Shown here one piece after another: positions 42,833 to 53,932 of a stretch of 64,000 bases of DNA. Numbering within the stretch: the first letter of the stretch is position 1; each line of letters starts with the position of its first letter. Below the pieces are notes generated by a model. That model was not told where the DNA came from and did not search any database. It was given only the letters and a program-made list of their open reading frames with translations. Source of the stretch: an uncultured Lachnobacterium sp. (GTDB taxonomy: Bacteria > Bacillota > Clostridia > Lachnospirales > Lachnospiraceae). The DNA lies in contig URDU01000002.1 of NCBI GenBank assembly GCA_900546625.1, forward strand, positions 62,001-126,000, in the 5' to 3' direction. A program made the translations under genes and the position numbers.

Positions 42833-42955
42833 GCTTCGCGCACAACAAAGTGGATCCGGGAAGTACACAGTGTGTTCAGAATAAAAAAGTTCATATTTTT
42901 TATGAGGAATATACTGTGTGCTCCCCCGGACCTCACAGCCTCCCACGCGCGAAGC
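42833..42955. repeat. Imperfect palindromic element upstream of secA
   Basis: gcttcgcgc (42833-42841) and gcgcgaagc (42947-42955) are exact complements; inside, tccggg with acacagt pairs with actgtgt and cccgga, and an A-run pairs with a T-run at the centre. About 123 bp, no ORF. It differs in sequence from the 41998 element but is built the same way (GC-rich ends, palindrome), so a second MITE-like family or a structured leader is possible. Confidence 0.65.
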
Positions 42956-43024
42956 CCCCCATTAAAGCTCGACATTCCCACAAATATTTTTATAAAATGT
43001 TTACAAAACATTCATCCCTTTAGG

Positions 43025-43059
43025 TTGTGCAATCATCCTCAAAGTGTTACAATAACACT
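43025..43059 (+). promoter_or_regulatory. Candidate secA promoter with overlapping palindrome
   Basis: TTGTGC (43025-43030), 17 bp, TACAAT (43048-43053) fits a sigma A promoter. A perfect palindrome agtgtta-caa-taacact (43043-43059) covers the -10, so an operator is possible. Confidence 0.5.
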
Positions 43060-43104
43060 ATTGTGAGCCTGTACAAGGGCAATTTGAAGTTATAGGAGAA
43101 AAAT

Positions 43105-45675
43105 ATGAGCGCATTATCAAAGATCTTTGGTTCTCACAGCGAGAGAGAGCTTAAGAGAATTTACCCGATTGCTGACAAGGTTGAGTCGTATAAGGAGGCA
43201 ATGGGAAAGCTTTCCGATGAAGAATTAAAGGATAAGACAAGGGAGTTTAAAAAGCGTCTGGAGGACGGAGCAACACTTGATGATATTCTTCCGGAGGCAT
43301 TTGCTACAGTAAGAGAGGCTGCTAAGCGTGTGCTTGGCATGGAACATTATAGAGTACAGATAATCGGTGGTATTATTTTGCATCAGGGACGTATTGCAGA
43401 GATGCGAACCGGTGAAGGTAAGACACTTGTTTCTACACTTCCTGCATACCTTAATGCACTTGAGGGCAAGGGTGTGTGTATTGTCACAGTCAATGATTAC
43501 CTTGCAAAGCGTGATGCTGAGTGGATGGGACAGGTTCATGAGTTCTTAGGACTTAAGGTCGGCGTGGTACTTGGCGGCATGGACAATGACGAGCGCAGGG
43601 AGGCTTATGGCTGTGATATTACATACATCACAAACAATGAGCTTGGATTTGATTACCTGCGTGACAATATGGTTATCTACAAGGAACAGCTTGTTCAGAG
43701 AGGCCTCCACTATGCTATCATCGATGAGGTCGATTCAGTGCTTATCGATGAGGCACGTACACCGCTTATCATTTCTGGACAGAGTGGCAAGTCGACAAGA
43801 CTTTACGAGGCATGTGATATCCTGGCTACACAGATGAAGCGAGGTGAGGATGTTCCTGAGTATTCAAAGATGGATGCCATCATGGGCATTGTCCAGGATG
43901 AGACCGGTGATTTCATCGTAAATGAGAAGGACAAGGTCGTAAACCTTACACAGGATGGTGTGAAAAAGGTAGAGCAGTTCTTCCATATCGAGAACCTTGC
44001 AGATCCCGAGAATCTTGAAATCCAGCACAATATCATACTTGCGCTTCGTGCGCACAACCTCATGTTCAAAGATCAGGACTATGTGGTAAAGGATGATGAG
44101 GTACTTATTGTAGATGAGTTTACCGGACGTATCATGCCTGGACGCCGTTATTCGGACGGACTTCATCAGGCCATCGAGGCAAAGGAGCATGTAAAGGTTA
44201 AGAGAGAGAGCAAGACCCTTGCCACAATCACATTCCAGAACTTCTTCAATAAGTTTGACAAGAAGGCCGGTATGACAGGTACAGCTCTCACAGAGGAAAA
44301 AGAGTTCCGTGATATCTATGGCATGGATGTTGTCGAGATACCTACAAATAAGCCGGTAGCGCGTATTGATTTGCAGGATGCTGTATACGCTACCAAAAAG
44401 GAAAAGTTCAAGGCAGTTGTGGATGCGGTTAAAGAGGCACATGAAAAGGGACAGCCTGTTCTTGTAGGTACAATCACCATCGAGACATCAGAGCTTTTGA
44501 GCGGCATGCTCAAGAGAGAGGGAATCCCTCACACAGTATTAAATGCCAAGTTCCATGAGAAAGAGGCAGAGATTGTTGCACTTGCAGGACAGCACGGTGC
44601 AGTTACAATAGCAACCAACATGGCAGGCCGTGGTACCGATATCAAGCTTGACGATGAGGCAAAGGCTGCCGGAGGTCTTAAGATTATCGGTACAGAACGC
44701 CATGAGTCAAGACGTATAGACAATCAGCTCCGTGGACGTGCAGGACGTCAGGGAGATCCGGGTGAGTCACAGTTCTTCATCTCACTTGAGGACGACCTCA
44801 TGAGACTTTTCGGTTCAGAGCGTCTGATGGGCATTTTCAATGCTCTCGGAGTACCGGAGGGCGAGCAGATCCAGCATAAGATGCTCACATCTGCTATAGA
44901 GAAGGCTCAGGAGAAAATCGAGGCCAACAACTTTGGTATTCGTAAAAATCTTCTCGAGTATGACCAGGTGGACAATGACCAGAGAGAGATTATCTACAGC
45001 GAGCGTATGAAGGTGCTTAACGGTGACAACATGCGTGATGCTATCCTTAAGATGGTTCAGGAACAGGTTGAGAAGTCTGTCGACAGATGTATTTCCGAGG
45101 AAATTGACAGAGCTGACTGGGATCTTGTAGAGCTCAACGAGCTTGTGCTTCCGGTCATTCCGCTTGATCCGATTACAAAAGAGGATATTGAGTCAATTAA
45201 GAATGCAAAGCAGCTTAAGCAGTACTTAAAGGAAAAGGCTGTTATGCTTTATGAGCAGAAGGAGACAGAATTCCCTGAGCCTGAGCAGTTCAGAGAGATT
45301 GAGCGTGTCGTGCTTCTTCGTGTAATCGACAGAAAGTGGATGGATCACATCGATGATATGGCACAGCTTCGTCAGGGAATTGGCTTACAGGCTTATGGAC
45401 AGAAAGATCCAATCGTAGAGTACAAGATGGCAGGCTTTGATATGTTTGACGACATGATTTCAGCTATCCAGGAGGATACTGTCAGACTACTGTATCATGT
45501 ACAGGTTGAGCAGAAGGTTGAGCGAGAGCAGGTTGCAAAGATTTCGGGCACAAACAAGGATGAGTCAGCACAGAATGCACCAAAGCGCCGTGCAGCAGCC
45601 AAGGTATATCCGAATGACCCATGTCCATGTGGCAGTGGCAAGAAATATAAGCAGTGCTGTGGACGCGTGAAGTAA
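43105..45675 (+). CDS. secA: Preprotein translocase ATPase SecA
   Basis: An 856-residue SecA, the cytoplasmic and membrane-associated motor that drives secretory proteins through SecYEG. Walker A is [20 protein letters not shown] near residue 100. The DEAD-like box with preprotein cross-linking region is [21 protein letters not shown], and the second nucleotide-binding motif includes [12 protein letters not shown] and [22 protein letters not shown]. The C-terminus ends in the SEC-C zinc motif [17 protein letters not shown]. The N-terminus begins [18 protein letters not shown]. Good ribosome site TAGGAGAAAAAT. No prfB follows; instead a stretch of gene debris begins 45 bp later. Confidence 0.97.
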   Translation: MSALSKIFGSHSERELKRIYPIADKVESYKEAMGKLSDEELKDKTREFKKRLEDGATLDDILPEAFATVREAAKRVLGMEHYRVQIIGGIILHQGRIAEMRTGEGKTLVSTLPAYLNALEGKGVCIVTVNDYLAKRDAEWMGQVHEFLGLKVGVVLGGMDNDERREAYGCDITYITNNELGFDYLRDNMVIYKEQLVQRGLHYAIIDEVDSVLIDEARTPLIISGQSGKSTRLYEACDILATQMKRGEDVPEYSKMDAIMGIVQDETGDFIVNEKDKVVNLTQDGVKKVEQFFHIENLADPENLEIQHNIILALRAHNLMFKDQDYVVKDDEVLIVDEFTGRIMPGRRYSDGLHQAIEAKEHVKVKRESKTLATITFQNFFNKFDKKAGMTGTALTEEKEFRDIYGMDVVEIPTNKPVARIDLQDAVYATKKEKFKAVVDAVKEAHEKGQPVLVGTITIETSELLSGMLKREGIPHTVLNAKFHEKEAEIVALAGQHGAVTIATNMAGRGTDIKLDDEAKAAGGLKIIGTERHESRRIDNQLRGRAGRQGDPGESQFFISLEDDLMRLFGSERLMGIFNALGVPEGEQIQHKMLTSAIEKAQEKIEANNFGIRKNLLEYDQVDNDQREIIYSERMKVLNGDNMRDAILKMVQEQVEKSVDRCISEEIDRADWDLVELNELVLPVIPLDPITKEDIESIKNAKQLKQYLKEKAVMLYEQKETEFPEPEQFREIERVVLLRVIDRKWMDHIDDMAQLRQGIGLQAYGQKDPIVEYKMAGFDMFDDMISAIQEDTVRLLYHVQVEQKVEREQVAKISGTNKDESAQNAPKRRAAAKVYPNDPCPCGSGKKYKQCCGRVK

Positions 45676-45720
45676 ATCTTGAATTGATAGTGAAGAATTT
45701 GAGAGATTTTGACATAATAA

Positions 45721-45867
45721 AAAGCGAAAAGAGGGATTGATACACTGACTAATGCAGAAGCTTGGGATTATGCAATCGGAATGATCAGTAGAAAATGCGG
45801 TGATCATATACGCCAGATAAATCTTTATGGTTCTTATGCAAGGGGAGTTTTGTATGGAACAGCTTAA
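45721..45867 (+). pseudogene. Nucleotidyltransferase (MNT-like) remnant
   Basis: An open stretch of 48 codons without a proper start reads TNAEAWDYAIGMISRKCGD, then IRQINLYGSYARGVLYGTA and stops. GSYARG is the nucleotide-binding motif of small antitoxin-type nucleotidyltransferases (MNT), so this is the N-terminal piece of such a gene, cut after the motif. Confidence 0.6.
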
Positions 45868-46014
45868 AAAACAAAAGGAAAATTAAAATGAATGAGGATG
45901 TCCCTCAGGGTATGAAGCTCTGAGGGATATTTTTATGTAAAAGGATATTAATTACTTTTATGGTACAAGTTTTTGACAATATAGATTGTTTCCGGGCTTT
46001 ACAAATGATTCGGG

Positions 46015-46324
46015 TCACTTGTCGATAGTATGGAAGATATTAGCACTCTTCGGTTTATTTTCTTTTCTCCATTGCGAAGGTGATATTTTATAGGTGTTCT
46101 TAAATGCTCTTGAAAAGTGGAGTTGATTTGGATAACCTACTCCTTTTCCAATATCACGAATGGATAAGTCAGTTAGTTGCAATAACTGTGCAGCTTTAGA
46201 CATTCGATTAATCCATACATTCGTATAATTTTGCAATCATTCCAAAAGAGGATGCAGGCTCTTTAGAAAATGTCATCTCTAGTATTTTATCTTTTAATAT
46301 AGCAGAAAGTGCACGATCCGAGGC
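46015..46324 (-). pseudogene. AraC-family regulator remnant with internal deletion
   Basis: On the minus strand a 73-codon frame (46015-46236) carries the second half of an AraC helix-turn-helix: NRMSKAAQLLQLTDLSIRDIGKGVGYPNQLHFSRAFKNTYKISPSQWRKENK. Upstream, in another frame, 46205-46324 reads as ASDRALSAILKDKILEMTF then ASSFGMIAKLYECMD, typical of the sequence before that motif. The first half of the helix-turn-helix is missing and the frame shifts at the join. Not functional. Confidence 0.65.
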
Positions 46325-46483
46325 ATGATAGATGTGATAAGTAATGCAGCAGTTGTGATGGCAGGAGTTCTTGCAGTGGTGCTTACAGCATGTGGATCTA
46401 ATGGAAAAAGAGCAGACGGAGATGGAAAGCTTGTTTTTTTAAAGTTGTTTTTACTGTATAAAAGAAGTTGTAAAAGGACATAA
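46325..46483 (+). pseudogene. Lipoprotein signal-peptide remnant
   Basis: A 52-codon frame reads VISNAAVVMAGVLAVVLTACGSNGKRADGDGKLV then runs into unrelated sequence. The hydrophobic stretch and LTAC lipobox are typical of the start of an ABC-transporter binding lipoprotein, cut after about 35 codons. It begins where the AraC remnant ends, suggesting a recombination junction near 46325. Confidence 0.6.
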
Positions 46484-46503
46484 TTATGGTATAATTAGAC
46501 CAT
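46468..46503 (+). promoter_or_regulatory. Promoter and operator of the toxin-antitoxin operon
   Basis: TTGTAA (46468-46473), 16 bp, TATAAT (46490-46495). A dyad atggt (46486-46490) and accat (46499-46503) surrounds the -10 and could be the site for autorepression by the antitoxin. Confidence 0.6.
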
Positions 46504-46524
46504 ATGGACGAGGAGGTGTTTATT

Positions 46525-46785
46525 ATGCCACAAATAATTCCAATTAAAGATTTGAAAAATACATCAGAGATTTCTGATATGTGCCACAAGACAGAGGAGC
46601 CGATTTATGTAACAAAAAATGGCTATGGCGATATGGTTATCATGAGTATGGAGATTTATGAGTCAACAATGAAACAAATCGCTATGTACAGAGATATTGA
46701 GATATCTGAAAAGCAGATAGAGGCAGGACAGGTAAAGGATGCCAGAACAGCACTGAAAGAAACGAGGGCAAAGTATGGCTTATAA
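46525..46785 (+). CDS. Phd/YefM-family antitoxin
   Basis: An 86-residue antitoxin. The N-terminal 55 residues form the Phd/YefM DNA-binding fold (IIPIKDLKNTSEISDMCHKTEEPIYVTKNGYGDMVIMSMEIYE). The C-terminal tail (QIEAGQVKDARTALKETRAKYG) is the part that wraps the toxin. The ATG at 46525 has GAGGAGGTG upstream; seven in-frame codons before it lack a ribosome site. It overlaps the toxin gene by 11 bp and sits in a scrap-filled accessory region. Confidence 0.9.
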   Translation: MPQIIPIKDLKNTSEISDMCHKTEEPIYVTKNGYGDMVIMSMEIYESTMKQIAMYRDIEISEKQIEAGQVKDARTALKETRAKYGL

Positions 46786-47086
46786 ATTGAACGTTACTGA
46801 GCATGCCGATGAACTGCTTGATAATCTTGTATATCATCTGGTTAATCGCTTAAAGAATAAACAGGCAGCCAGACATCTGCTGGATAGCATAGATATTGTA
46901 TATGATAGGTTGGAAAATAACCCATATCAGTATCCGGAGTGCAGGGACACATATCTTGCCAAGAAAGGATATCGTGAGGCAGTAGTTCCACAGATGAATT
47001 ATATTGTCATATTTGATGTGAGAGTGGATGTTGTGAATGTAGTTGGTATATTCCACCAGTTAGAGAATTATCAGAGCAAATTATAA
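46775..47086 (+). CDS. RelE/ParE-family toxin
   Basis: A 103-residue protein with the RelE/ParE fold: YKLNVTEHADELLDNLVYHLVNRLKNKQAARHLLDSID, then YPECRDTYLAKKGYREAVVPQMNYIVIFDVRVDVVNVVGIFHQLENYQ. The basic residues and the C-terminal strand pattern fit, but whether it cleaves mRNA (RelE) or poisons gyrase (ParE) cannot be told. It overlaps the antitoxin gene by 11 bp, so translation is coupled. A terminator follows at 47105. Confidence 0.88.
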   Translation: MAYKLNVTEHADELLDNLVYHLVNRLKNKQAARHLLDSIDIVYDRLENNPYQYPECRDTYLAKKGYREAVVPQMNYIVIFDVRVDVVNVVGIFHQLENYQSKL

Positions 47087-47104
47087 TATGTTTTGGGGTA
47101 GAAC

Positions 47105-47136
47105 AGAGTCAGTCGAAAGGCTGGCTCTAATTTTTT
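47105..47136 (+). terminator. Terminator of the toxin-antitoxin operon
   Basis: agagtcagtc (47105-47114) and ggctggctct (47119-47128) pair with two G-T pairs around gaaa, followed by AA and six T. Confidence 0.85.
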
Positions 47137-47822
47137 GCACATTTTTCGCAGACAGGCGAATAACTGAACAGTTCATACAACTTTTTAAGAAAGATACATT
47201 CCTTGCGTATGCACAAAAGAATAAAGCTATAGAAGTCAATGTGGCAAAGAATGTGAGAATACCGAAGAGTGAGAAAGAATCGGGCTATCATGTAAGGATT
47301 ATAAAAAAGATAAGCGTGATATAAACAAAAATGATAGTGAGTTAGATCCAAAAACATGGGGCATTCTGAGGAAATTGTTACGATAGACCATTATATCGAC
47401 CAAGCTATGGTGTCGGCAGTTAAGCTCGATGCATTAGATCCTTTTATATTAGAATTTGTTCCCAAATAACACTACTGGTTAGAAAATATCAGGGAACAGA
47501 CGTTCTGATTTAGATAGACAAAATTGAAGTTTTGTAGTAGAATAATATGCACATGGCATACTATTACAAAGCATCAATTTTGTCTTTTTTATTTGTGAAA
47601 TATAATTAGATTGATATTTTGTATATTTCGCAGATTTCACAAAATCGCGATTCTGAATGTCCGGTCTTAATAGTTCAGAAAAAACATATGATTTGTTAAT
47701 GAACTGTTGGTGACCCAATTGTTACTCTGGTCGATTTTCGGACTTTTTTGAGTATGTAAGAGTGCGAATAGTTGCCTTATAGTGAACATTTTTTGATATA
47801 AAATTTGGAGGAAAACGGTATT
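47137..47822. other. Gene-poor stretch before uvrB
   Basis: About 690 bp without a convincing gene. A frame to 47324 reads QFIQLFKKDTFLAYAQKNKAIEVNVAKNVRIPKSEKESGYHVRIIKK and a 37-codon frame at 47357-47470 reads GHSEEIVTIDHYIDQAMVSAVKLDALDPFILEFVPK; both look like protein but lack ribosome sites and known relatives, so decayed genes are likely. The last 100 bp should hold the uvrB promoter; no LexA-type GAAC-N4-GTTC box was seen. Confidence 0.5.
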
Positions 47823-49805
47823 ATGGAGTTCAAATTACACGCCCCATATGAGCCTACTGGTGACCAGCCAGAGGCGATAAAAGAACTCGTAGAAGGCTTT
47901 CAAGAAGGCAATCAATTCCAGACTTTACTAGGGGTTACGGGTTCTGGCAAGACTTTTACGATGGCGAATGTAATCGCACAACTAAATAAGCCGACCCTTA
48001 TTATAAGTCATAATAAAACCTTGGCGGCACAGCTCTATGGTGAGATGAAGGAGTTCTTCCCTGAGAATGCAGTAGAGTATTTCGTCTCCTACTACGACTA
48101 TTACCAGCCGGAGGCATATGTGCCGCAGTCTGATACGTACATAGCCAAGGATTCCTCTGTAAATGATGAGATAGATAAGCTCAGGCTTTCAGCCACGGCA
48201 GCGCTCACAGAGCGAAAGGATGTCATTGTCGTGGCATCGGTTTCCTGCATATACGGACTTGGAAGTCCTGATGAGTGGACAGGCATGAGTATTTCGCTGC
48301 GCCCGGGGCAGGAGAGGGACAGGGATGATCTCGCGAGGGCTCTCATAGATTTACAGTACACCAGGAATGATATGGATTTTCACCGAGGCACCTTCAGAGT
48401 GCACGGTGATGTGCTTGATATATTTCCGGCAAATGCCGATGATACAGCAATCAGGGTTGAGTTTTTCGGTGATGAGATAGATCGGATAGTGGAGGTTGAT
48501 GTGCTGACCGGCGAGGTAAAGTGCTCGCTTGAGCATACGATGATTTTCCCTGCATCCCACTATGTAGTTTCGCAGGAGAAGATAAATGAGGCCTGCCTCA
48601 ATATAGAAAAAGAGCTTGAGGAGCGTGTGAAGTATTTTAAGGGCGAGGACAAGCTCATAGAGGCTCAGAGAATAGCAGAGAGGACCAATTTTGACATAGA
48701 GATGATGAGGGAGACAGGCTTCTGCTCGGGAATTGAGAACTATACGAGGCATCTGAACTTTGCAAAGCCGGGGGAGCCTCCTATGACACTCATAGATTTC
48801 TTCCCGGATGATTTTCTCATAATCGTGGATGAGTCACATATCACGATTCCACAGATAGGAGGTATGTATGCGGGTGACCGTTCCAGAAAGACCACTCTTG
48901 TGGACTATGGTTTCAGATTGCCCTCGGCCCTTGACAACAGACCTCTCAATTTCGAGGAGTTCGAGGGTAAAATAGACCAGATGCTCTTTGTCTCAGCCAC
49001 TCCGAATAAGTATGAGAACGAGCATGAGCTGCTACGTGCGGAACAGATTATCAGACCGACAGGACTTTTGGATCCTGAGATATCAGTGCGCCCTGTTGAG
49101 GGACAGATTGATGACCTTGTGTCAGAGGTCAATAAGGAGACTGCAAACCATCACAAGGTGCTTATCACCACACTCACAAAGCGTATGGCTGAGGATCTCA
49201 CAAACTATATGGCAGAGCTTGGCATCAGGGTAAAGTACCTGCATTCAGATATAGATACACTTGAGAGAGCGGAGATAATACGTGACCTGCGTCTTGACGT
49301 ATTTGACGTGCTCGTCGGCATCAATCTGCTCAGGGAGGGCCTTGATATCCCGGAGATTACACTTGTTGCCATACTCGATGCGGATAAGGAAGGCTTCCTT
49401 CGCTCAGAAACCTCACTTATCCAGACGATAGGACGTGCCGCACGTAACAGTGAGGGCCATGTTATCATGTACGCTGACAAGATTACAGACTCCATGCGTG
49501 TCGCAATTGACGAGACAAAGCGTCGTAGAAAGGTACAGGAAGAGTACAATGAGGCTCACGGCATCACGCCACAGACTATACAGAAATCCGTGCGTGATCT
49601 CATAGCTATCTCAAAGAAGGTAGCGGCCGACGAGAATGCTCTTGACAAAGACCCGGAGTCAATGAGCAAAAAAGAACTTGAGAAGCATATTGCAGATATA
49701 GAGAAAAAGATGAAAAAAGCAGCGGCAGAGCTCAATTTCGAGGCGGCTGCTGAGTACAGGGATAAGCTTATTATGCTTAAAAACACATTGAGAGACGTAA
49801 AATAA
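47823..49805 (+). CDS. uvrB: Excinuclease ABC subunit B
   Basis: A 660-residue UvrB, the helicase-like damage-verification subunit of nucleotide excision repair. Walker A is [17 protein letters not shown] near residue 40, the beta-hairpin region follows with [21 protein letters not shown], the DESH box is in [18 protein letters not shown], and helicase motifs V-VI are [17 protein letters not shown] and [19 protein letters not shown]. The last 40 residues form a UVR domain ([32 protein letters not shown]) that contacts UvrC. The ATG at 47823 has GGAGGAAAACGG upstream; a TTG six codons earlier lies before that ribosome site. uvrA follows 41 bp later, and uvrC is not here. Confidence 0.97.
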   Translation: MEFKLHAPYEPTGDQPEAIKELVEGFQEGNQFQTLLGVTGSGKTFTMANVIAQLNKPTLIISHNKTLAAQLYGEMKEFFPENAVEYFVSYYDYYQPEAYVPQSDTYIAKDSSVNDEIDKLRLSATAALTERKDVIVVASVSCIYGLGSPDEWTGMSISLRPGQERDRDDLARALIDLQYTRNDMDFHRGTFRVHGDVLDIFPANADDTAIRVEFFGDEIDRIVEVDVLTGEVKCSLEHTMIFPASHYVVSQEKINEACLNIEKELEERVKYFKGEDKLIEAQRIAERTNFDIEMMRETGFCSGIENYTRHLNFAKPGEPPMTLIDFFPDDFLIIVDESHITIPQIGGMYAGDRSRKTTLVDYGFRLPSALDNRPLNFEEFEGKIDQMLFVSATPNKYENEHELLRAEQIIRPTGLLDPEISVRPVEGQIDDLVSEVNKETANHHKVLITTLTKRMAEDLTNYMAELGIRVKYLHSDIDTLERAEIIRDLRLDVFDVLVGINLLREGLDIPEITLVAILDADKEGFLRSETSLIQTIGRAARNSEGHVIMYADKITDSMRVAIDETKRRRKVQEEYNEAHGITPQTIQKSVRDLIAISKKVAADENALDKDPESMSKKELEKHIADIEKKMKKAAAELNFEAAAEYRDKLIMLKNTLRDVK

Positions 49806-49846
49806 AAGCTTATAACATCCGGAAGCAATTTGGAGGAACACAAATT

Positions 49847-52699
49847 ATGGCAAAAAAAGAAAGAAAATACATCAAAATACGAGGTGCCAGCGAACACAAT
49901 CTAAAGTGCGTCAGTCTCGACATCCCGAGAGATGAGTTTGTTGTTTTTACAGGGCTTTCAGGCTCCGGCAAGTCATCACTGGCATTTGATACCATATATG
50001 CTGAGGGGCAGCGCAGGTACATGGAGTCACTTTCATCGTATGCACGTCAGTTTTTAGGACAGATGGAGAAGCCGAATGTGGAGTCTATAGAGGGACTTCC
50101 GCCTGCCATTTCCATTGACCAGAAATCCACCAACAAGAACCCACGTTCAACTGTCGGAACGGTTACAGAGATATATGATTACTTCAGACTGCTTTATGCA
50201 AGAATTGGAATACCACACTGTCCGAAGTGCGGGCGTGCCATTACAAAGCAGACGATAGACCAGATGGTGGATACTGTTATGGCGCTGCCTGAGCGCACCC
50301 GTATCCAGCTTCTTGCACCGGTGGTCAGAGGCCGCAAGGGTGAGCACCAGAAGCTGTTCGAGAGAGCCAAAAAGAGCGGATATGTGCGTGTGATTGTAGA
50401 TGGCAGCATGTATGAGCTCTCCGAGGATATCCCAATGGAGAAAAATATAAAACACAATATTGATATTGTTGTAGACCGTTTGGTTGTAAAGCCGGGCATA
50501 GAGAAGAGGCTTACTGATTCACTTGAAAATGTATTTGAACTGACAGAGGGCAATGCCATAGTTGATATTGTGGATGGCGAACAGATGACCTTTTCCCAGA
50601 ATTTTGCGTGCCCTGACTGTGGCATAAGCATAGATGAGGTTGAGCCGAGAAGCTTCTCCTTCAACAATCCGTTCGGAGCATGTCCGACCTGCTACGGACT
50701 CGGCTACAAGATGGAGTTTGACCCGCAGCTTATGGTGCCGGATGCATCGCTTTCCATATCTGAGGGTGCCATACAGGTGATGGGCTGGCAGTCATGTACA
50801 GACCCAAAGAGCTATACCTATGCGACACTTCGTGCGCTGCATGAGGGTTATGGGCTTCCTCTCGACACACCGATTGATGATTTATCTGCAGATATGAAAA
50901 AACTGCTTTTTTACGGTGGAGATGGCAGGGTGCTCAAGGTCAGATACAAGGGTCAGAGAGGCGAAGGCGTCTATGACCTTGTATGGAACGGCCTTGTGGA
51001 CAATGTTGAGCGCCGATACAAGGAGACCTTTTCTGATACGGCAAAGGCAGAGTATGAGCAGTTTATGCGCATTACTCCGTGTACGAGCTGTAAGGGGCAG
51101 AGGCTTAAGCCGTCGTCACTTGCCGTTACGGTTGCGGACAAGAATATATATGAGATGACCTCAATGTCTGTGAAGGAGCTTGTGAAGTTCCTTGCTGATA
51201 TAGAGCTTACAGAGCAGCAGCACTATATAGGAGACCAGATACTAAAGGAAATCCGTGCGAGAGTTGGCTTTTTGCAGCAGGTCGGCCTTGATTACCTCAC
51301 CCTTACCCGTGGCACGGCAAGCCTTTCAGGCGGGGAAGCCCAGCGAATCAGGCTTGCCACGCAGATAGGCTCAGGGCTTGTAGGTGTGGCATATATACTT
51401 GATGAGCCAAGTATCGGACTGCATCAGAGGGATAACGACAAGCTGCTCGGTGCACTTATGAATCTTAAGAATCTGGGAAATACGCTCATAGTTGTGGAGC
51501 ATGATGAGGATACCATGCGTGCAGCGGATTATATCGTGGATGTAGGACCGGGAGCCGGCTCGCACGGCGGAGAGATAGTGGCAGCAGGCTCGTTAAAGGA
51601 CATCATAAAGTGCAAAAAATCACTCACAGGAGCCTATCTGAGCGGCAAAATAAAGATACCGGTGCCGCAGGAGAGACGTAAGCCGAGCGGATATATCACG
51701 ATAAGAGGCGCCAGGGAGAATAACCTGAAAAATATTGATGTGCAGATACCTCTTGGCATCATGACCTGTGTCACAGGTGTGTCAGGCTCGGGAAAGAGCT
51801 CGCTGACCAATGAGATACTTTACAAGCATCTGGCGAAATCCTTAAACAGAGCCAGATGTATCGCAGGAGACCACGACGGAATAGACGGCCTTGATCAGCT
51901 CGACAAGGTAATAGACATTGACCAGTCGCCTATAGGCCGTACACCACGCTCTAATCCTGCCACATATACAGGCGTGTTTGACATGATAAGAGACCTCTTC
52001 GCATCCACACCCGATGCCAAGGCAAAGGGTTATAAAAAGGGCCGATTCAGCTTCAATGTAAAGGGTGGCCGTTGTGAAGCCTGTGGCGGAGACGGAATCC
52101 TTAAGATAGAGATGCATTTCCTGCCTGATGTGTATGTGCCGTGTGAGGTCTGCGGAGGCAAGCGATATAACAGGGAGACGCTCGATGTAAAATACAAGGG
52201 CAAGAGCATATACGATGTGCTTGATATGACAGTGGAGGAGGCACTTGAATTTTTCAAAAATGTGCCAAAAATCCAAAACAAAATCCAGTCACTCTATGAT
52301 GTCGGACTATCCTATGTGAAGCTCGGACAGCCGTCCACAGAGCTTTCGGGTGGTGAGGCCCAGCGTATCAAGCTTGCCACGGAGCTTAGCAGAAAGAGTA
52401 CCGGAAAGACCATCTATATACTCGATGAGCCGACCACGGGACTACACTTTGCAGATGTACACAAGCTTGTTGAGATACTGCGCAGGCTGTCGGACGGAGG
52501 CAATACAGTAGTTGTTATTGAACACAATCTCGATGTGATAAAGACAGCCGACTATATCATAGACATGGGACCTGAGGGAGGAGACGGCGGCGGAACCGTC
52601 ATAGCTCAGGGTACGCCTGAGGAGATATGCGAGGTAAAACAGTCGTATACAGGCCGTTTTTTGAAGCCATATCTGGAAAAAGACCGGGATAAACTTTAA
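49847..52699 (+). CDS. uvrA: Excinuclease ABC subunit A
   Basis: A 950-residue UvrA, the DNA-damage sensor that loads UvrB. It has two ABC ATPase halves: Walker [15 protein letters not shown] near residue 34 and [14 protein letters not shown] near residue 645, with signatures [14 protein letters not shown] and [14 protein letters not shown]. Zinc-finger cysteines are visible: CPDCG...CPTCYG (about residues 255-285) and CEACG...CEVCGG (about 745-770). The C-terminus ends in the usual [16 protein letters not shown] after TTTGGAGGAACACAAATT. In an operon with uvrB. Confidence 0.97.
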   Translation: MAKKERKYIKIRGASEHNLKCVSLDIPRDEFVVFTGLSGSGKSSLAFDTIYAEGQRRYMESLSSYARQFLGQMEKPNVESIEGLPPAISIDQKSTNKNPRSTVGTVTEIYDYFRLLYARIGIPHCPKCGRAITKQTIDQMVDTVMALPERTRIQLLAPVVRGRKGEHQKLFERAKKSGYVRVIVDGSMYELSEDIPMEKNIKHNIDIVVDRLVVKPGIEKRLTDSLENVFELTEGNAIVDIVDGEQMTFSQNFACPDCGISIDEVEPRSFSFNNPFGACPTCYGLGYKMEFDPQLMVPDASLSISEGAIQVMGWQSCTDPKSYTYATLRALHEGYGLPLDTPIDDLSADMKKLLFYGGDGRVLKVRYKGQRGEGVYDLVWNGLVDNVERRYKETFSDTAKAEYEQFMRITPCTSCKGQRLKPSSLAVTVADKNIYEMTSMSVKELVKFLADIELTEQQHYIGDQILKEIRARVGFLQQVGLDYLTLTRGTASLSGGEAQRIRLATQIGSGLVGVAYILDEPSIGLHQRDNDKLLGALMNLKNLGNTLIVVEHDEDTMRAADYIVDVGPGAGSHGGEIVAAGSLKDIIKCKKSLTGAYLSGKIKIPVPQERRKPSGYITIRGARENNLKNIDVQIPLGIMTCVTGVSGSGKSSLTNEILYKHLAKSLNRARCIAGDHDGIDGLDQLDKVIDIDQSPIGRTPRSNPATYTGVFDMIRDLFASTPDAKAKGYKKGRFSFNVKGGRCEACGGDGILKIEMHFLPDVYVPCEVCGGKRYNRETLDVKYKGKSIYDVLDMTVEEALEFFKNVPKIQNKIQSLYDVGLSYVKLGQPSTELSGGEAQRIKLATELSRKSTGKTIYILDEPTTGLHFADVHKLVEILRRLSDGGNTVVVIEHNLDVIKTADYIIDMGPEGGDGGGTVIAQGTPEEICEVKQSYTGRFLKPYLEKDRDKL

Positions 52700-52735
52700 A
52701 ATTTTATTAAATATGACCTTTTTCAAAAAAAAAGT

Positions 52736-52763
52736 TTGAAAAATGGGATTTATTGTATATAAT
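52736..52763 (+). promoter_or_regulatory. Sigma A promoter of mreB
   Basis: TTGAAA (52736-52741), 16 bp, TATAAT (52758-52763), 51 bp before the mreB ATG. Confidence 0.7.
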
Positions 52764-52814
52764 AAGAGAGTGTATGTGTAAATTTAAAGATATGGCAGGA
52801 AAGGGGCTATTAAA

Positions 52815-53813
52815 ATGGTCGGATCAGATATCGGAATCGATTTAGGAACAGCAAGTATACTTGTTTATATAAAAGGAAAGGGTGTTGTGTTAAAGGAGCC
52901 TTCAGTAGTAGCATTTGACAGGGACACCAACAAGATTAAAGCAATCGGAGAGGAAGCACGCCTCATGCTCGGAAGGACACCGGGTAATATCGTTGCAGTC
53001 AGACCGCTGCGTCAGGGTGTTATCTCAGATTATACAGTTACAGAGAAGATGATCAAGCACTTCATCCAGAAGGCGCTTGGTAAGAAGAGCTTCAGAAAGC
53101 CGCTCGTGAGCGTATGTGTGCCAAGTGGTGTTACTGAGGTTGAGAAGAAGGCCGTTGAAGATGCTACATTTGCAGCAGGAGCCAGAGATGTTAAGATTAT
53201 CGAGGAGCCAATCGCAGCTGCAATCGGTGCAGGTATTGATATTTCAAAGCCATGCGGAAATATGATAGTAGATATCGGAGGCGGTACATCAGATATAGCA
53301 GTTATCTCACTCGGTGGTTCGGTAGTCAGCACATCTATCAAGATAGCCGGAGATGATTTTGATGAGGCAATTGTCAGATACATGAGAAAGAAGCATAACC
53401 TTCTCATCGGAGAGAGAACAGCTGAGGATATCAAAATCAAGATTGGTACATGCTACCCTCTCGCACAGCCGGAGACAATTGAGGTAAGAGGAAGAAACCT
53501 TGTAACTGGACTTCCAAGGACTATTACAGTCAGCTCAGAGGAGACAGAGGAAGCACTTCGTGAGGCAACTCTTCAGATAGTTGAGGCAGTGCACTCAGTG
53601 CTTGAAAAGACTCCACCGGAGCTTGCAGCCGATGTCGCAGACAGAGGAATCGTGCTTACAGGAGGCGGTTCACTGCTCAGAGGTCTTGAGGAGCTTATCG
53701 AGGAAAAGACCGGCATCAATACAATGACTGCAGAGCAGCCTATGACATGTGTTGCTATCGGTACAGGAAAGTATGTAGAGTTCCTTGCAGGCAAGAGAGA
53801 TGAAGAATTCTAG
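52815..53813 (+). CDS. mreB: Rod-shape actin homologue MreB/Mbl
   Basis: A 332-residue MreB-type bacterial actin that forms filaments under the membrane and guides side-wall synthesis. It begins SDIGIDLGTASILVYIKGKGVVLKEPSVVAF with phosphate-1 motif IGIDLGTAS. The middle has IIEEPIAAAIGAG and MIVDIGGGTSDIAVISLGG (phosphate 2), and the adenosine motif is GIVLTGGGSLLRGL. No mreC/mreD follows, as would be typical; a terminator at 53845 ends the transcript and comF comes next. Without the usual partners it may be Mbl or MreBH rather than the primary MreB. Confidence 0.93.
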   Translation: MVGSDIGIDLGTASILVYIKGKGVVLKEPSVVAFDRDTNKIKAIGEEARLMLGRTPGNIVAVRPLRQGVISDYTVTEKMIKHFIQKALGKKSFRKPLVSVCVPSGVTEVEKKAVEDATFAAGARDVKIIEEPIAAAIGAGIDISKPCGNMIVDIGGGTSDIAVISLGGSVVSTSIKIAGDDFDEAIVRYMRKKHNLLIGERTAEDIKIKIGTCYPLAQPETIEVRGRNLVTGLPRTITVSSEETEEALREATLQIVEAVHSVLEKTPPELAADVADRGIVLTGGGSLLRGLEELIEEKTGINTMTAEQPMTCVAIGTGKYVEFLAGKRDEEF

Positions 53814-53844
53814 AATATACGTTTTATAACAGGCAGCCGTGAGG

Positions 53845-53889
53845 GCGATGATATGTCCCTGCATTGCAGGAATGTATTGTCGCTTTTTT
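53845..53889 (+). terminator. Terminator between mreB and comF
   Basis: gcgatgatatgtccctgca (53845-53863) pairs with tgcaggaatgtattgtcgc (53865-53883) over 18 of 19 positions including G-T pairs, followed by six T. An ATG for comF at 53864 would lie inside this hairpin, supporting the downstream start. Confidence 0.88.
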
Positions 53890-53932
53890 GTTAATATTGT
53901 TACAAATGGGGATATTACAGTCAGGGGGATTA

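Noticed and set aside
43864..44442. 192-codon minus-strand ORF inside secA
   Set aside because: Antisense shadow of a conserved gene; composition is Leu/Ile-rich nonsense with no ribosome site.
47088..47324. 78-codon plus-strand ORF after the toxin gene
   Set aside because: It begins inside the terminator hairpin; the later part may be a decayed gene, but no start or relative is visible.
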